A stretch of 7,342 bases of DNA from Gammaproteobacteria bacterium (GCA_021774015.1 JAJFJO010000117.1:1-7342), one strand, 5' to 3'; shown: positions 1-6,524, numbered from the stretch's first letter. A program made the numbers and translations. Notes: a model not told the origin generated them from the letters alone.

Positions 1-2
1 AC

Positions 3-173
3 TGGACTGTTCCTAAAAAACTAGAACAATGGCGACACCTTTCACCCCCAGAACATATTTCATTATTCACTAAGAAAAGTTTGCAGCTTTGTTTGGAGCA
101 GTCTGGGTTTGAAGTCGTTAGGTTTAGCTGGAATCACAAATCTACGTTGAAAGTACTAGCATGTGCTGTTTAA
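3..173 (+). CDS. SAM-dependent methyltransferase, C-terminal fragment (runs off left edge)
   Basis: An open frame enters from the left edge and ends at TAA 171-173, giving 56 residues. It reads W-T-V-P-K near the left edge, then a HLSPPEHISLFT segment, then S-G-F-E-V-V, and ends K-V-L-A-C-A-V. The pattern of a surface loop with Ser-Pro-Pro-Glu-His, a helix, and then a strand of the 'sGFevv' type is what the C-terminal third of UbiG-like class I methyltransferases shows, where the last beta hairpin packs on the Rossmann core. The SAM-binding GxGxG motif would lie left of the window, so substrate and activity cannot be judged. The gene converges on the ATPase gene with 32 bp between the stops. 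No hairpin terminator is visible in that gap. Confidence 0.7.
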   Translation, partial: WTVPKKLEQWRHLSPPEHISLFTKKSLQLCLEQSGFEVVRFSWNHKSTLKVLACAV

Positions 174-205
174 ACGGAACTATGGGGCACATCAACCAAC
201 CAGCT

Positions 206-1480
206 CTATAACCACTCACCTCGGAGATAAGATTCGAGCGTGACAACTTTACCTGGCAACCCTGTCTCATTGCATGCACTTTCAAGCGCGCGGCATTCTC
301 GATCATAAGTTTCTTTATTTTCCGTATCCCACGCCACCTGTAGCAGCTGTGCCTCACCTTGCAAATCTTTAACAATGAAGTCGACTTCATAACGCTCTTC
401 AGTTAAGTAATAGTTGATTTGGTAACCTAGCCGACGTAAATCAAGATATATAATATTTTCAAACATGCGTCCCAAATTTTCTTGGTGACCTAATGTGTAA
501 GCTTTAAGAAGACCTGTATCAACAGCATATATTTTTTTAGGGTTTACTTGGACCTTCCTAAGTGATTCCGAATAGAGGTGAACAGAAAAAGCAAGATATG
601 CATCTTCAATGTAGTCCATATAGCTGTATAACGTATCACGTTTTAAAGTATAGCCCTGGCTTTTCAGATCATTAAACATTTTATTTGCTGAAAATGAAGT
701 AGTAGCATTGTGCAAGACATGCTTGACCAAATATTTAATTAAAGGCTCATTTGTTATTCTATATCGCTCGATAATATCTCTCAACATGACGACTTGCACA
801 TATTCCTGTAGTGTTTGCCGTCGATCTGATTCTGTCTTATTTATCACTTCAGGAAATCCACCTGATTGTAAGTATCCCATAAAATTAGCTTTAAGTTTAT
901 CAAGTGTCGCTTGACCCATAAGCTTACTATTATGCACTATGTTTTTTGCCTGCAGGTATTCTTGAAAACTAAATGGCCAAACTTCTCTAGCAAGAGATCT
1001 TCCTCGTAAAGAAGTTGCAATTTCTTTACTTAATAACTTTGCCGATGAGCCCGTCAAAAAAATTTCCACATGCTTAGTATCATAAAATCGTCGAATCACA
1101 AGCGGCCAATCATCAACATTCTGTACTTCATCTAGAAACAAATAGCATTGCTGATCATGATTATCTGGATACAACGCATAGAAAGCTTCCAACAATTTCG
1201 CAAATTGCTTCTGCGACATAGGAAGGAGGCGATCATCTTCAAAGTTTATATACAAAATTCTTGATAGTGGAATATCGTTGCTGATGAGGTGTTTTATATG
1301 CTGCAAAACTAACGTGGTTTTACCAGACCGCCTTATCCCAATAGCCACTTTGATTTTATTTTTTGCCTCAGGAAATTTTATGGCTCTTATTGTAAGTTCA
1401 TCTATTTCTTCAAGTTTTCTTTCAAACTCCTCTCTAAGCGTAATGAGCAACTGCTCAGTTTGTTGACTTTCTTCTAACAT
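206..1480 (-). CDS. AAA family ATPase with C-terminal DUF4143 domain
   Basis: The product is 424 residues, typical for AAA_14/DUF4143 proteins. Seen in order: an N-terminal helix; Walker A GIRRSGKT (48-55); Walker B YLFLDE (113-118) followed by VQNV; a sensor-1 LTGSS (142-146); an LRGR motif (158-161) leading into the family's W-PFSFQEYL block; and a C-terminal DUF4143 region with FEN (340-342), EVDFIVK (366-372) and LLQVAW (379-384). The last three resemble a PD-(D/E)xK nuclease-like core in which the usual lysine is not evident. The family is widespread and patchily distributed, and its cellular role is not established. The ATG at 1480 is preferred because GGCGGT lies 4 nt upstream. A TTG at 1525 gives 15 more residues but would be read from inside the palindrome. 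The gene is flanked by unrelated genes and has its own control element, as expected of an autonomous mobile or accessory gene. Confidence 0.88.
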   Translation of the reverse strand: MLEESQQTEQLLITLREEFERKLEEIDELTIRAIKFPEAKNKIKVAIGIRRSGKTTLVLQHIKHLISNDIPLSRILYINFEDDRLLPMSQKQFAKLLEAFYALYPDNHDQQCYLFLDEVQNVDDWPLVIRRFYDTKHVEIFLTGSSAKLLSKEIATSLRGRSLAREVWPFSFQEYLQAKNIVHNSKLMGQATLDKLKANFMGYLQSGGFPEVINKTESDRRQTLQEYVQVVMLRDIIERYRITNEPLIKYLVKHVLHNATTSFSANKMFNDLKSQGYTLKRDTLYSYMDYIEDAYLAFSVHLYSESLRKVQVNPKKIYAVDTGLLKAYTLGHQENLGRMFENIIYLDLRRLGYQINYYLTEERYEVDFIVKDLQGEAQLLQVAWDTENKETYDRECRALESACNETGLPGKVVTLESYLRGEWL

Positions 1481-1490
1481 CTTACCGCCA

Positions 1491-1552
1491 ATTATTACCC
1501 TTTCCAGAGCGCAATAATAACACAATTATTGCGCTCTGGAAAGGGTAATAAT
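1491..1552. repeat. Perfect 28-bp inverted repeat with 6-nt centre upstream of the ATPase gene
   Basis: The left arm 1491-1518 and right arm 1525-1552 are exact reverse complements, 28 of 28, around a 6-nt centre (1519-1524). The match stops abruptly on both sides. Each arm starts with ATTATT and ends with AATAAT, so the hexamer recurs four times across the palindrome. It lies 11-72 bp upstream of the ATPase start. It is not a usual terminator, because no T-run follows on either strand. As DNA it could bind a dimeric or oligomeric protein. As RNA, on transcripts reading through from the lipoprotein gene, it would fold into a very stable hairpin next to the ribosome binding site. Confidence 0.93.
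1514..1522 (-). promoter_or_regulatory. Possible extended -10 promoter for the ATPase gene, at the centre of the palindrome
   Basis: Read on the minus strand, TGTTATTAT matches an extended -10 element (TGn followed by TATTAT, close to TATAAT). It would start transcripts near position 1507, giving a leader of roughly 27 nt that keeps the GGCGGT ribosome binding site. No good -35 hexamer is seen 16-18 nt upstream, which extended -10 promoters can tolerate. The element straddles the palindrome centre, so a protein bound to the palindrome would block it. This is inference from sequence pattern only. Confidence 0.35.
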
Positions 1553-1589
1553 GACTCGCAACTTTAGGCAGGATAATATGACAAGATTC

Positions 1590-2195
1590 TCACCAAAACC
1601 GCCACCAAGGTTTTTTAGGTAGCGTCGATTCACACTCAAGTAACTGTTGTTTGTATTCGGCCGCTCGGTGACTGACCCGCCATGCGATATGCATCAATTT
1701 CGGTTTATCGCGATAACTCTTTACACGATATCCTAAGCTGCCTTCGTGATATGCCAAATAGACCTCATAGGTATTTGACTTGGGAATATCAAGTTTTCGA
1801 TGCAACACTGATACATACCAGCCAATAAAATCACTGGCCATCGCAAAGTCAGCACGGTTACCCCCACGACGATGGCGCGCTTTCAAATAACGTCGCCAAG
1901 TTTCATTAACCGCTTGTGCATAACCCTCTGCAGACGTTGGACGAAACCAGGGAATAACGCCAAATAATTTTTTGCGTGGTGGCTCATTGCCTGCTAAGAA
2001 GTGCGACTCTTGGTACATAATCGCCATTTGCACATTAATCGGCACACCCCACTTTTTACGCGTTGCTAGTGTCGTCCAATACCAGGCGGGATATTCTTGA
2101 AATATTTTACACACATTATTGGGATGTTTCGGTGGCTTGGTCGAGCATGCCACACATGAAAAACTAAGCAAAAAAATAACCAAGATCCGTTTCAT
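1590..2195 (-). CDS. SLT-like (lytic transglycosylase type) lipoprotein
   Basis: This is a 201-residue exported protein. The N-terminus has a basic MKR, a hydrophobic stretch and CVAC at 14-17, so Cys17 is the probable lipidated residue; Cys rather than Leu at -3 makes the lipobox imperfect. The mature part has the features of the transglycosylase SLT fold: a VPINVQMAIMYQES segment with candidate catalytic Glu63, a PTSAEGYAQA block (87-95) like the SLT 'GYaQv' motif, and a late YLAYHEG motif (146-152). Cys29 and Cys188 could pair. I infer cleavage of peptidoglycan glycan strands at the inner face of the outer membrane; activity is not shown. AAGGA lies 6 nt before the ATG at 2195, supporting this start. 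The gene follows the second MFS gene by 33 bp on the same strand, so it may be co-transcribed with it. Confidence 0.8.
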   Translation of the reverse strand: MKRILVIFLLSFSCVACSTKPPKHPNNVCKIFQEYPAWYWTTLATRKKWGVPINVQMAIMYQESHFLAGNEPPRKKLFGVIPWFRPTSAEGYAQAVNETWRRYLKARHRRGGNRADFAMASDFIGWYVSVLHRKLDIPKSNTYEVYLAYHEGSLGYRVKSYRDKPKLMHIAWRVSHRAAEYKQQLLECESTLPKKPWWRFW

Positions 2196-2228
2196 TGCTA
2201 TCCTTTTTAAAAAAAAGCAAGTCTCATT

Positions 2229-3560
2229 TTATACATCACGCTGCTTACAAAATGTTTCCGGCACAGAGATCATCGCCAACAAAGCAATAATAAAACCCAA
2301 TGGGAACAACCAAATCGCCCACCCAAAATCAGAGGGTACAAAATGGTGCGTTAAATGATGTAAACGATGCATCATGTGTTTATCCATAAGGTAACCAAAA
2401 AACGGTTGCAATAAGCCTGACCCACCTTCAATACTGATATTCACAACACTCACCGACATTGCTGTAAGAATCCGCGAGCTGTTCTCCGCAACCAATGGGT
2501 AAGCAATAATTTGTGTGCTGGTACTTAAACCAATCATTAAAAACAATAAAATCAAGGCTGGGTAACTAAGGCTCGTCATTACGACCACCATTAGAAATAA
2601 TAGTAATGAAACAATTGCCCCTGCAATCATGGGTGGACGTCGCATAGCGATTTTATCAGATATCCAACCAACAATAGGCGCACCGATAATAGTTCCCAAA
2701 AACAACATCGATGTCACGTCTGTTGCCTGCAATTGTGTAAGGTGATGTGTAGATACTAAATACAAAGCACCCCACAACCCCCCTAGCAAACCAATAGGCA
2801 AATTCATCAAGCATGCATAAATACCACCCAACCAATTTTGTGGATTTAAATAAGCCACTTTCATCGATGCCCAAAACCCTACTGCTATCACTGCTTCTTG
2901 TTCTTTAAGGTGAGTGTCATGGTGGCCTTTAGGGTAATCTCTAACAAACACAGCGATCAAACCAAGAATCATAACGCCAACACCTGCATCGATAAATAAT
3001 GCACGCCGCCAACCCACATGCTCGACTAATAGTGCCATAGGTGTTTGCGCCACCATACCGCCAATCATCGCCATAGTAACTACTGCACCAATAACCAAAG
3101 CCATTCTTTTGGGTGGAAACCATCGTGACGCCAAACGAATCACACTTAAAAAACAAAAGGCACTACCTATACCCGTTAAAAATCGACAAGCGCATGCGAC
3201 ATAAAAAGAAGTGGCAAAGCCTAAGCATGCCGTGCCTAAAACACAAACCGATAAAGACACTAAAATCACTTTGCGAGTAGCGCAGCGATCTAATAACATG
3301 CCCGCCGGAAATAAAAAGATCACATTCGCCAGGAAATAAAAAGAAGACATATTGCCTAAACGTTCTGCGCTGATAGAAAAATCGTGCATCAATGCAGAGC
3401 TAATTGCATTGAACAAATTCATCTGAACAAACTCATAAAAGAAAAATAAAGATGCGATTAAGATAACAAACCAAGCCAGTGTACTTGATACTTTGACGTC
3501 TGCGCCGTATTGATTCAATGCCTGCTCCGATGATAATCCTTCATTAGTTGTCTCTCTCAC
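2229..3560 (-). CDS. MFS transporter, second of a tandem pair
   Basis: The product is a 443-residue, highly hydrophobic protein with about 12 membrane segments, standard for a major facilitator in the inner membrane. The TM2-3 loop carries motif A as GMLLDRCATRK (87-97), and the second half repeats it as GWISDKIAMRR (298-308). The TM4 region has RFLTGIGSAFC (126-136), followed by IRLASRWFPP. It shares long near-identical stretches with its upstream neighbour (PAGMLLDR, ASRWFPP, VTMAMIG, AQTP, LAYPLVAE-like), so the two are tandem duplicates. The start is GTG at 3560: it overlaps the preceding stop as GTGA and has GGAG 8 nt upstream, pointing to translational coupling. The loop before the last TM is histidine-rich (His395, 398, 401, 402, 405, 406). 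The substrate cannot be told. The overall look recalls transporters of intracellular gammaproteobacteria, which is a resemblance from memory only. Confidence 0.88.
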   Translation of the reverse strand: MRETTNEGLSSEQALNQYGADVKVSSTLAWFVILIASLFFFYEFVQMNLFNAISSALMHDFSISAERLGNMSSFYFLANVIFLFPAGMLLDRCATRKVILVSLSVCVLGTACLGFATSFYVACACRFLTGIGSAFCFLSVIRLASRWFPPKRMALVIGAVVTMAMIGGMVAQTPMALLVEHVGWRRALFIDAGVGVMILGLIAVFVRDYPKGHHDTHLKEQEAVIAVGFWASMKVAYLNPQNWLGGIYACLMNLPIGLLGGLWGALYLVSTHHLTQLQATDVTSMLFLGTIIGAPIVGWISDKIAMRRPPMIAGAIVSLLLFLMVVVMTSLSYPALILLFLMIGLSTSTQIIAYPLVAENSSRILTAMSVSVVNISIEGGSGLLQPFFGYLMDKHMMHRLHHLTHHFVPSDFGWAIWLFPLGFIIALLAMISVPETFCKQRDV

Positions 3561-4966
3561 GAAGTAGTCTCCATCGTATTGGTAGCGAGTCCTGGTTCCA
3601 CTAGTGTATTCACAGCATCGTTTTCATCAAAAATAATTGGTTCAGTAGGCAAGTCATGGCGCTCTTCATAAGACAAACAGTGTGTTTCTTTTAATAAAAA
3701 AGAAGCAAGTAATGCAATAACAAACGCAACGGGGATAATAGCTAAGGCGTAATGGTAATCACGAGCAGAATAAATTGGAATTTGATGAGAAATAATATGC
3801 TTCCAATGCACATCAAGTAGCACAGGAAATAACACCGTCGTAAAACCACCTGACATGATTAAGGTTGACGCAACCCCCTCTGAAGCACCCGTTAGCATTG
3901 CTGGATTACTCTCAGCCACTAAGGGATACGCTAACACTTGTGATGCCACAATAAAACCTAACGCAAAAAACAACACCATCAAATCAACAAAAGATAGGTT
4001 TGGTAAATACATAATTGCCAGAATAGTAACAATTGAAAATACGGCTCCTATAATCATCGGCAATTTACGGCGCCGGATACGATCTGATACCCAACCCATC
4101 GCTGGGGAACCTAAAATCATGCCAAAGAAAATCATCGATGTGATCAAGGATGCATTATCACGATCAAAGTGATGAATCTGTACTAAATACATCGACCCCC
4201 ACGTTGCACCCAATATCATCAGGGGCAAATTAATCATCGACGCATAAATGCCACAAAACCAATTTTGAGGATTACGAACTGTTTGAGATAAGCTATGAAA
4301 AAAACCGGCTTCTGCCAAGTGATTATGCTCATCTGCGAAAAAACCCTCTGTGCCGGGCGGATAGTCTTTAATAAACATCCATAAAATAATGAGCATCAAA
4401 GCACCCACTGAAGAATCTACAGCGATAGTACGTCGCCACCCAATGGCATCAACCGCAATAGTAAATGGTGTTTGCGCCAACATCGCTCCAATCATTGCCA
4501 TGGTAACAATCAAACCAACGATCAGTGCCATCCTACGAGGAGGGAACCAACGAGACGCAATTCGAACGCAGCCCAACAAACAAAACGCGCCACCAATGCC
4601 TGTCACCATACGGCATAACTCGGCTTGAAATAACGTTTGAGACATCGATAATAAAAATGTACAGGTGACACAAGCCGCCATTGCAACCAAAATTACTTTA
4701 CGAGGGGAGAAACGATCAAGCAACATACCCGCAGGAAACAGAAACAAGACATTAGCGTAAAAATAAGCGGTCGATAAATTACCAAGCTGAACTGCATCGA
4801 TATGGAATGACCGAATAATGCCTGGAGCAATGGCATTAAACATATTGACCTGCATGAATTCAAACAAGAAGAATAATGAGGCTGAAAAAACGACGATCCA
4901 TGCCTGCCATGCAGCAAATTTAGAAGTTGCCCCATCTCCAGATGGGCTTACAACCGCAGTCGACAT
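3557..4966 (-). CDS. MFS transporter, first of a tandem pair
   Basis: The product is a 469-residue inner-membrane protein with about 12 hydrophobic segments. Motif A appears as GMLLDRFSPRK (80-90) and again as GWVSDRIRRRK (291-301), one in each six-helix half. RMVTGIGGAFCLLG (119-132) and RIASRWFPPRRMAL (135-148) match the same positions in the downstream paralogue. It differs by a longer cytoplasmic tail of about 40 residues after the last TM, rich in Glu and Asp (DLPTEPIIFDEND, 438-450), which the paralogue lacks. The ATG at 4966 is supported by AGAGGT about 7 nt upstream. It is the first gene of the minus-strand operon, with a likely promoter at 5054-5082. MFS proteins move small solutes by proton- or gradient-driven exchange; the substrate here is unknown. 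A duplicated pair suggests related but distinct substrates. Confidence 0.88.
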   Translation of the reverse strand: MSTAVVSPSGDGATSKFAAWQAWIVVFSASLFFLFEFMQVNMFNAIAPGIIRSFHIDAVQLGNLSTAYFYANVLFLFPAGMLLDRFSPRKVILVAMAACVTCTFLLSMSQTLFQAELCRMVTGIGGAFCLLGCVRIASRWFPPRRMALIVGLIVTMAMIGAMLAQTPFTIAVDAIGWRRTIAVDSSVGALMLIILWMFIKDYPPGTEGFFADEHNHLAEAGFFHSLSQTVRNPQNWFCGIYASMINLPLMILGATWGSMYLVQIHHFDRDNASLITSMIFFGMILGSPAMGWVSDRIRRRKLPMIIGAVFSIVTILAIMYLPNLSFVDLMVLFFALGFIVASQVLAYPLVAESNPAMLTGASEGVASTLIMSGGFTTVLFPVLLDVHWKHIISHQIPIYSARDYHYALAIIPVAFVIALLASFLLKETHCLSYEERHDLPTEPIIFDENDAVNTLVEPGLATNTMETTS

Positions 4967-5268
4967 AAATCAGACCTCTCGTAATGTGGGTTAAGCAGCC
5001 TGTCTAACATAAGAGACCTTAATATATACGTCTGCTCAAGCTAGATCGGCCGCATTATATACAACTTTGCGGGATATTCCCAGGAACAATAGAGAGATCC
5101 TTTTAAAAATTTATAGGTGGCGGGAAAACCGGAATTAACGATGGTTTTAACTCCTTGTTTTATATGTAAAAATATAGGGTCTGGCCTTCAATCTCTAGAG
5201 CCCGCCGCTTATAGCAAAGTTATAAGCGGCGGATTTCGCCCTTAAAGCATGAATATCCGCCGATTATA
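4967..5268. other. Intergenic region upstream of the MFS operon
   Basis: About 300 bp without a convincing reading frame. It contains the MFS promoter with its GGGATATTCCC palindrome, an AT-rich stretch at 5100-5115, a small inverted pair AAAACC/GGTTTT (5125-5130 and 5143-5148), and then the GC-rich arm cluster beginning at 5202. The change from AT-rich sequence to GC-rich CCGCCG arms is abrupt, suggesting foreign or recombined DNA starting near 5160-5200. Nothing else was recognised. Confidence 0.6.
5054..5082 (-). promoter_or_regulatory. Probable promoter of the MFS operon with overlapping short palindrome
   Basis: On the minus strand a perfect TATAAT lies at 5054-5059, about 88 bp upstream of the first MFS start codon. 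The expected -35 position (about 5077-5082) does not match TTGACA but falls on an 11-bp interrupted palindrome, GGGATATTCCC (5071-5081). That makes an activator or repressor site there plausible. The -10 is seen directly; the regulatory role is inferred. Confidence 0.4.
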
Positions 5269-5269
5269 A
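5202..5269. repeat. Three-arm inverted/direct repeat cluster, possible recombinase site or element end
   Basis: Arm 1 (5202-5213, CCGCCGCTTATA) pairs perfectly, 12 of 12, with arm 2 (5221-5232) around a 7-nt loop. Arm 2 extended (5220-5234) pairs again with arm 3 (5255-5269, ATCCGCCGATTATAA) at 14 of 15 positions around a 20-bp spacer that contains CGCCCTTAAAG. The arms thus run forward, reverse, forward. Two inverted arms of 13-15 bp around a spacer is the shape of tyrosine-recombinase core sites, and the further copy resembles an accessory arm or element end. I have an uncertain memory of similar CGGCGGAT...CTTTAAGGGCG strings at ends of IS91-like elements that carry tyrosine recombinases. 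No recombinase or transposase gene is present here. The methyltransferase remnant begins exactly beside arm 3. Confidence 0.75.
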
Positions 5270-5550
5270 TGTCACTATATACAGCGAATCTCCTAAACAA
5301 AGATTGTCAACGTAATATATTTAAAATTTTTGAAAAGCACATCGAGCCAAATGGGATTTTAGTACTTACATCTGGACCAGAAGAGTTAGAAGCTTGGAGT
5401 GATAATGGTGGCGAAATGCTCTATCATGCATCTCTAAGCTAAATAGAGTATCAATCATTATTTACACAGAATCACTTCGAAGTGGTTTCTCATAATGTTA
5501 AAGGTCCTAAGTGTAAAGATGCAACTGTTTGGATACTCAAAAAACAATAG
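5269..5550 (+). pseudogene. SAM-dependent methyltransferase remnant, 5'-truncated with in-frame stop
   Basis: One frame ending at TAG 5548-5550 reads as the C-terminal third of a class I methyltransferase: NKDCQRNIFKIFEKHIEPNG, then ILVLTSGPEELEAWSDNGGE, then MLYHASLS, a TAA stop at 5440-5442, then IEYQSLFTQNHFEVVSHNV and a closing ATVWILKK. The 'KPGGILvftsG' strand and the 'F-x-V' and 'atVWla' tail are characteristic of the family. The meaning continues in the same frame across the TAA, so this is a nonsense mutation (a CAA or similar sense codon is expected) rather than a frameshift. The SAM-binding N-terminus is missing. The frame begins at an ATG overlapping the last base of the repeat cluster, so truncation probably happened there. 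It lies 12 bp upstream of the GFA-family gene and may once have shared its operon. Confidence 0.78.
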
Positions 5551-5562
5551 GGGGAATTAAAT

Positions 5563-5934
5563 ATGAAAAATTTAACCGGAGCATGTCATTGCGGGAAGAA
5601 CAAATTTACAATTAGTGCAGAGCCAGAATTTCAATTTACCTGCTATTGCAATAGTTGCCGAATATTGAATAGTGGTGGCCATTTATGTGGAATGCTTTTT
5701 GATCAACGTCAACTGTCTGCTGCTAATGAAACGCAAACCTATACTTATAACGGTGGGAGCGGAAACCCAATAATTCTGCACTTCTGCCCAGTATGCGCTA
5801 CACATTTATATGCGTACCCTACCGAGCACGAAGGCAAGGTTGTCATTAGAGCAAATACGCTGGTAGATTCAAACTTCAAACCCCATCAATCTATCTTTAC
5901 CGAGTCCGCATTTTCTTGGGATAAGCCCGTTTGA
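5563..5934 (+). CDS. GFA/CENP-V family zinc protein, short at the C-terminus
   Basis: The 123-residue product carries the cysteine pattern of the glutathione-dependent formaldehyde-activating (GFA) family: ACHCGKNKF with Cys8 and Cys10, CYCNSC with Cys27, Cys29 and Cys32, and CPVC with Cys75 and Cys78. These would form the family's zinc centres. Members are small cytoplasmic proteins; GFA itself was named for S-hydroxymethylglutathione formation, but most members have unknown substrates. GGGGGA lies 7 nt before the ATG, a strong ribosome binding site. The frame ends right after SAFSWDKPV, where relatives usually run on for roughly ten residues, so the tail appears clipped. The last 16 codons overlap the thymidine kinase gene on the other strand. 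All metal-binding cysteines remain, so the protein may still fold. Confidence 0.85.
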   Translation: MKNLTGACHCGKNKFTISAEPEFQFTCYCNSCRILNSGGHLCGMLFDQRQLSAANETQTYTYNGGSGNPIILHFCPVCATHLYAYPTEHEGKVVIRANTLVDSNFKPHQSIFTESAFSWDKPV

Positions 5935-6524
5935 GCAAGCTCACGTGACGCAACACCTTGATAAAAGTGCCTACGGCAGGTAGCCACATAACGTTCATTA
6001 CCGCCGATATCTACCTGCTCACCATCACGCACTGCGTGTCCTTGCCCATCGATACGCAAATTCATCGTCGCCTTGCTGCCACAGTGACAGATCGTTTTGA
6101 GCTCAATCAATATATCGGCCCAAGTTAGCAGATACAGACTGCCTTCAAATGGCTCCGCCTGGAAATCTGAACGAATGCCATAAGCCAATACAGGTATATT
6201 AAGCTCTATGGTCACTCGCGCTAATTGTTGAACCTGAGTTTTATTTAAAAACTGTGCTTCATCCACCAAAACACACTTAATGTTTGCATTTGCTGCTATC
6301 TTGCTGCTAACATCATCAAAAATGTCAAAATAACCGTTTATCGTGATCGCCTGTGACTGCAACCCTATTCGCGTCGTAATATTACCCACGCCATACCGAT
6401 CATCCACCACCGGAGCGTAAAGCAGCGTATCCATGCCGCGCTCATTGTAGTTATAGCTGGACTGGAGCAGCGTCGTGCTTTTACCCGCATTCATAGCAGA
6501 ATAGTAAAAATGTAGTTTGGCCAC
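5886..6524 (-). CDS. tdk: Thymidine kinase (type II)
   Basis: The product phosphorylates thymidine with ATP in the pyrimidine salvage pathway, in the cytoplasm. From a GTG start it is 212 residues and follows E. coli Tdk closely: MAKLHFYYSAMNAGKST with the P-loop at 11-17, DDRYG (41-45), Walker B CVLVDEAQF with catalytic Glu89, the IPVLAYGIRSDF block (100-111), and zinc ligands Cys146, Cys148, Cys183 and His186. The GTG at 6524 is chosen because AAGAAGG lies 9 nt upstream and because it lines up with the E. coli N-terminus. The in-frame ATG at 6533 touches the Shine-Dalgarno, and the one at 6599 adds unrelated residues. A weak TTGATT (6598-6603), 18 bp, TACTAT (6574-6579) pair could be its promoter. 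Its last 49 bp, stop included, overlap the convergent GFA gene. Confidence 0.95.
   Translation of the reverse strand: MAKLHFYYSAMNAGKSTTLLQSSYNYNERGMDTLLYAPVVDDRYGVGNITTRIGLQSQAITINGYFDIFDDVSSKIAANANIKCVLVDEAQFLNKTQVQQLARVTIELNIPVLAYGIRSDFQAEPFEGSLYLLTWADILIELKTICHCGSKATMNLRIDGQGHAVRDGEQVDIGGNERYVATCRRHFYQGVASRELAQTGLSQENADSVKID

Noticed and set aside
1481..1525. TTG at 1525 as the ATPase start, adding 15 residues
   Set aside because: The extra residues are encoded by one arm of the palindrome, and the ATG at 1480 has a GGCGGT site at good spacing.
1491..1552. The long palindrome as a rho-independent terminator of the lipoprotein gene
   Set aside because: No T-run follows the stem on either strand, the stem is far longer than usual, and it sits against the next gene's start.
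2196..2228. T-run between the MFS gene and the lipoprotein gene as a terminator
   Set aside because: The eight Ts are not preceded by a stable stem; the stretch serves as the lipoprotein's leader with its AAGGA site.
3855..4172. Plus-strand frame opposite the first MFS gene
   Set aside because: It lies wholly inside a confident MFS gene on the other strand, has no ribosome site and no recognisable domain. The same applies to the frames at 4389-4628, 2119-2358, 708-914 and 1278-1466.
4930..4945. Small hairpin (CCATCT/AGATGG) near the 5' end of the first MFS gene
   Set aside because: It is short, inside coding sequence and has no further support as a regulatory element.
5125..5148. AAAACC/GGTTTT inverted pair
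   Set aside because: Six-base arms in AT-rich DNA are expected by chance, and no promoter or gene edge is tied to it.
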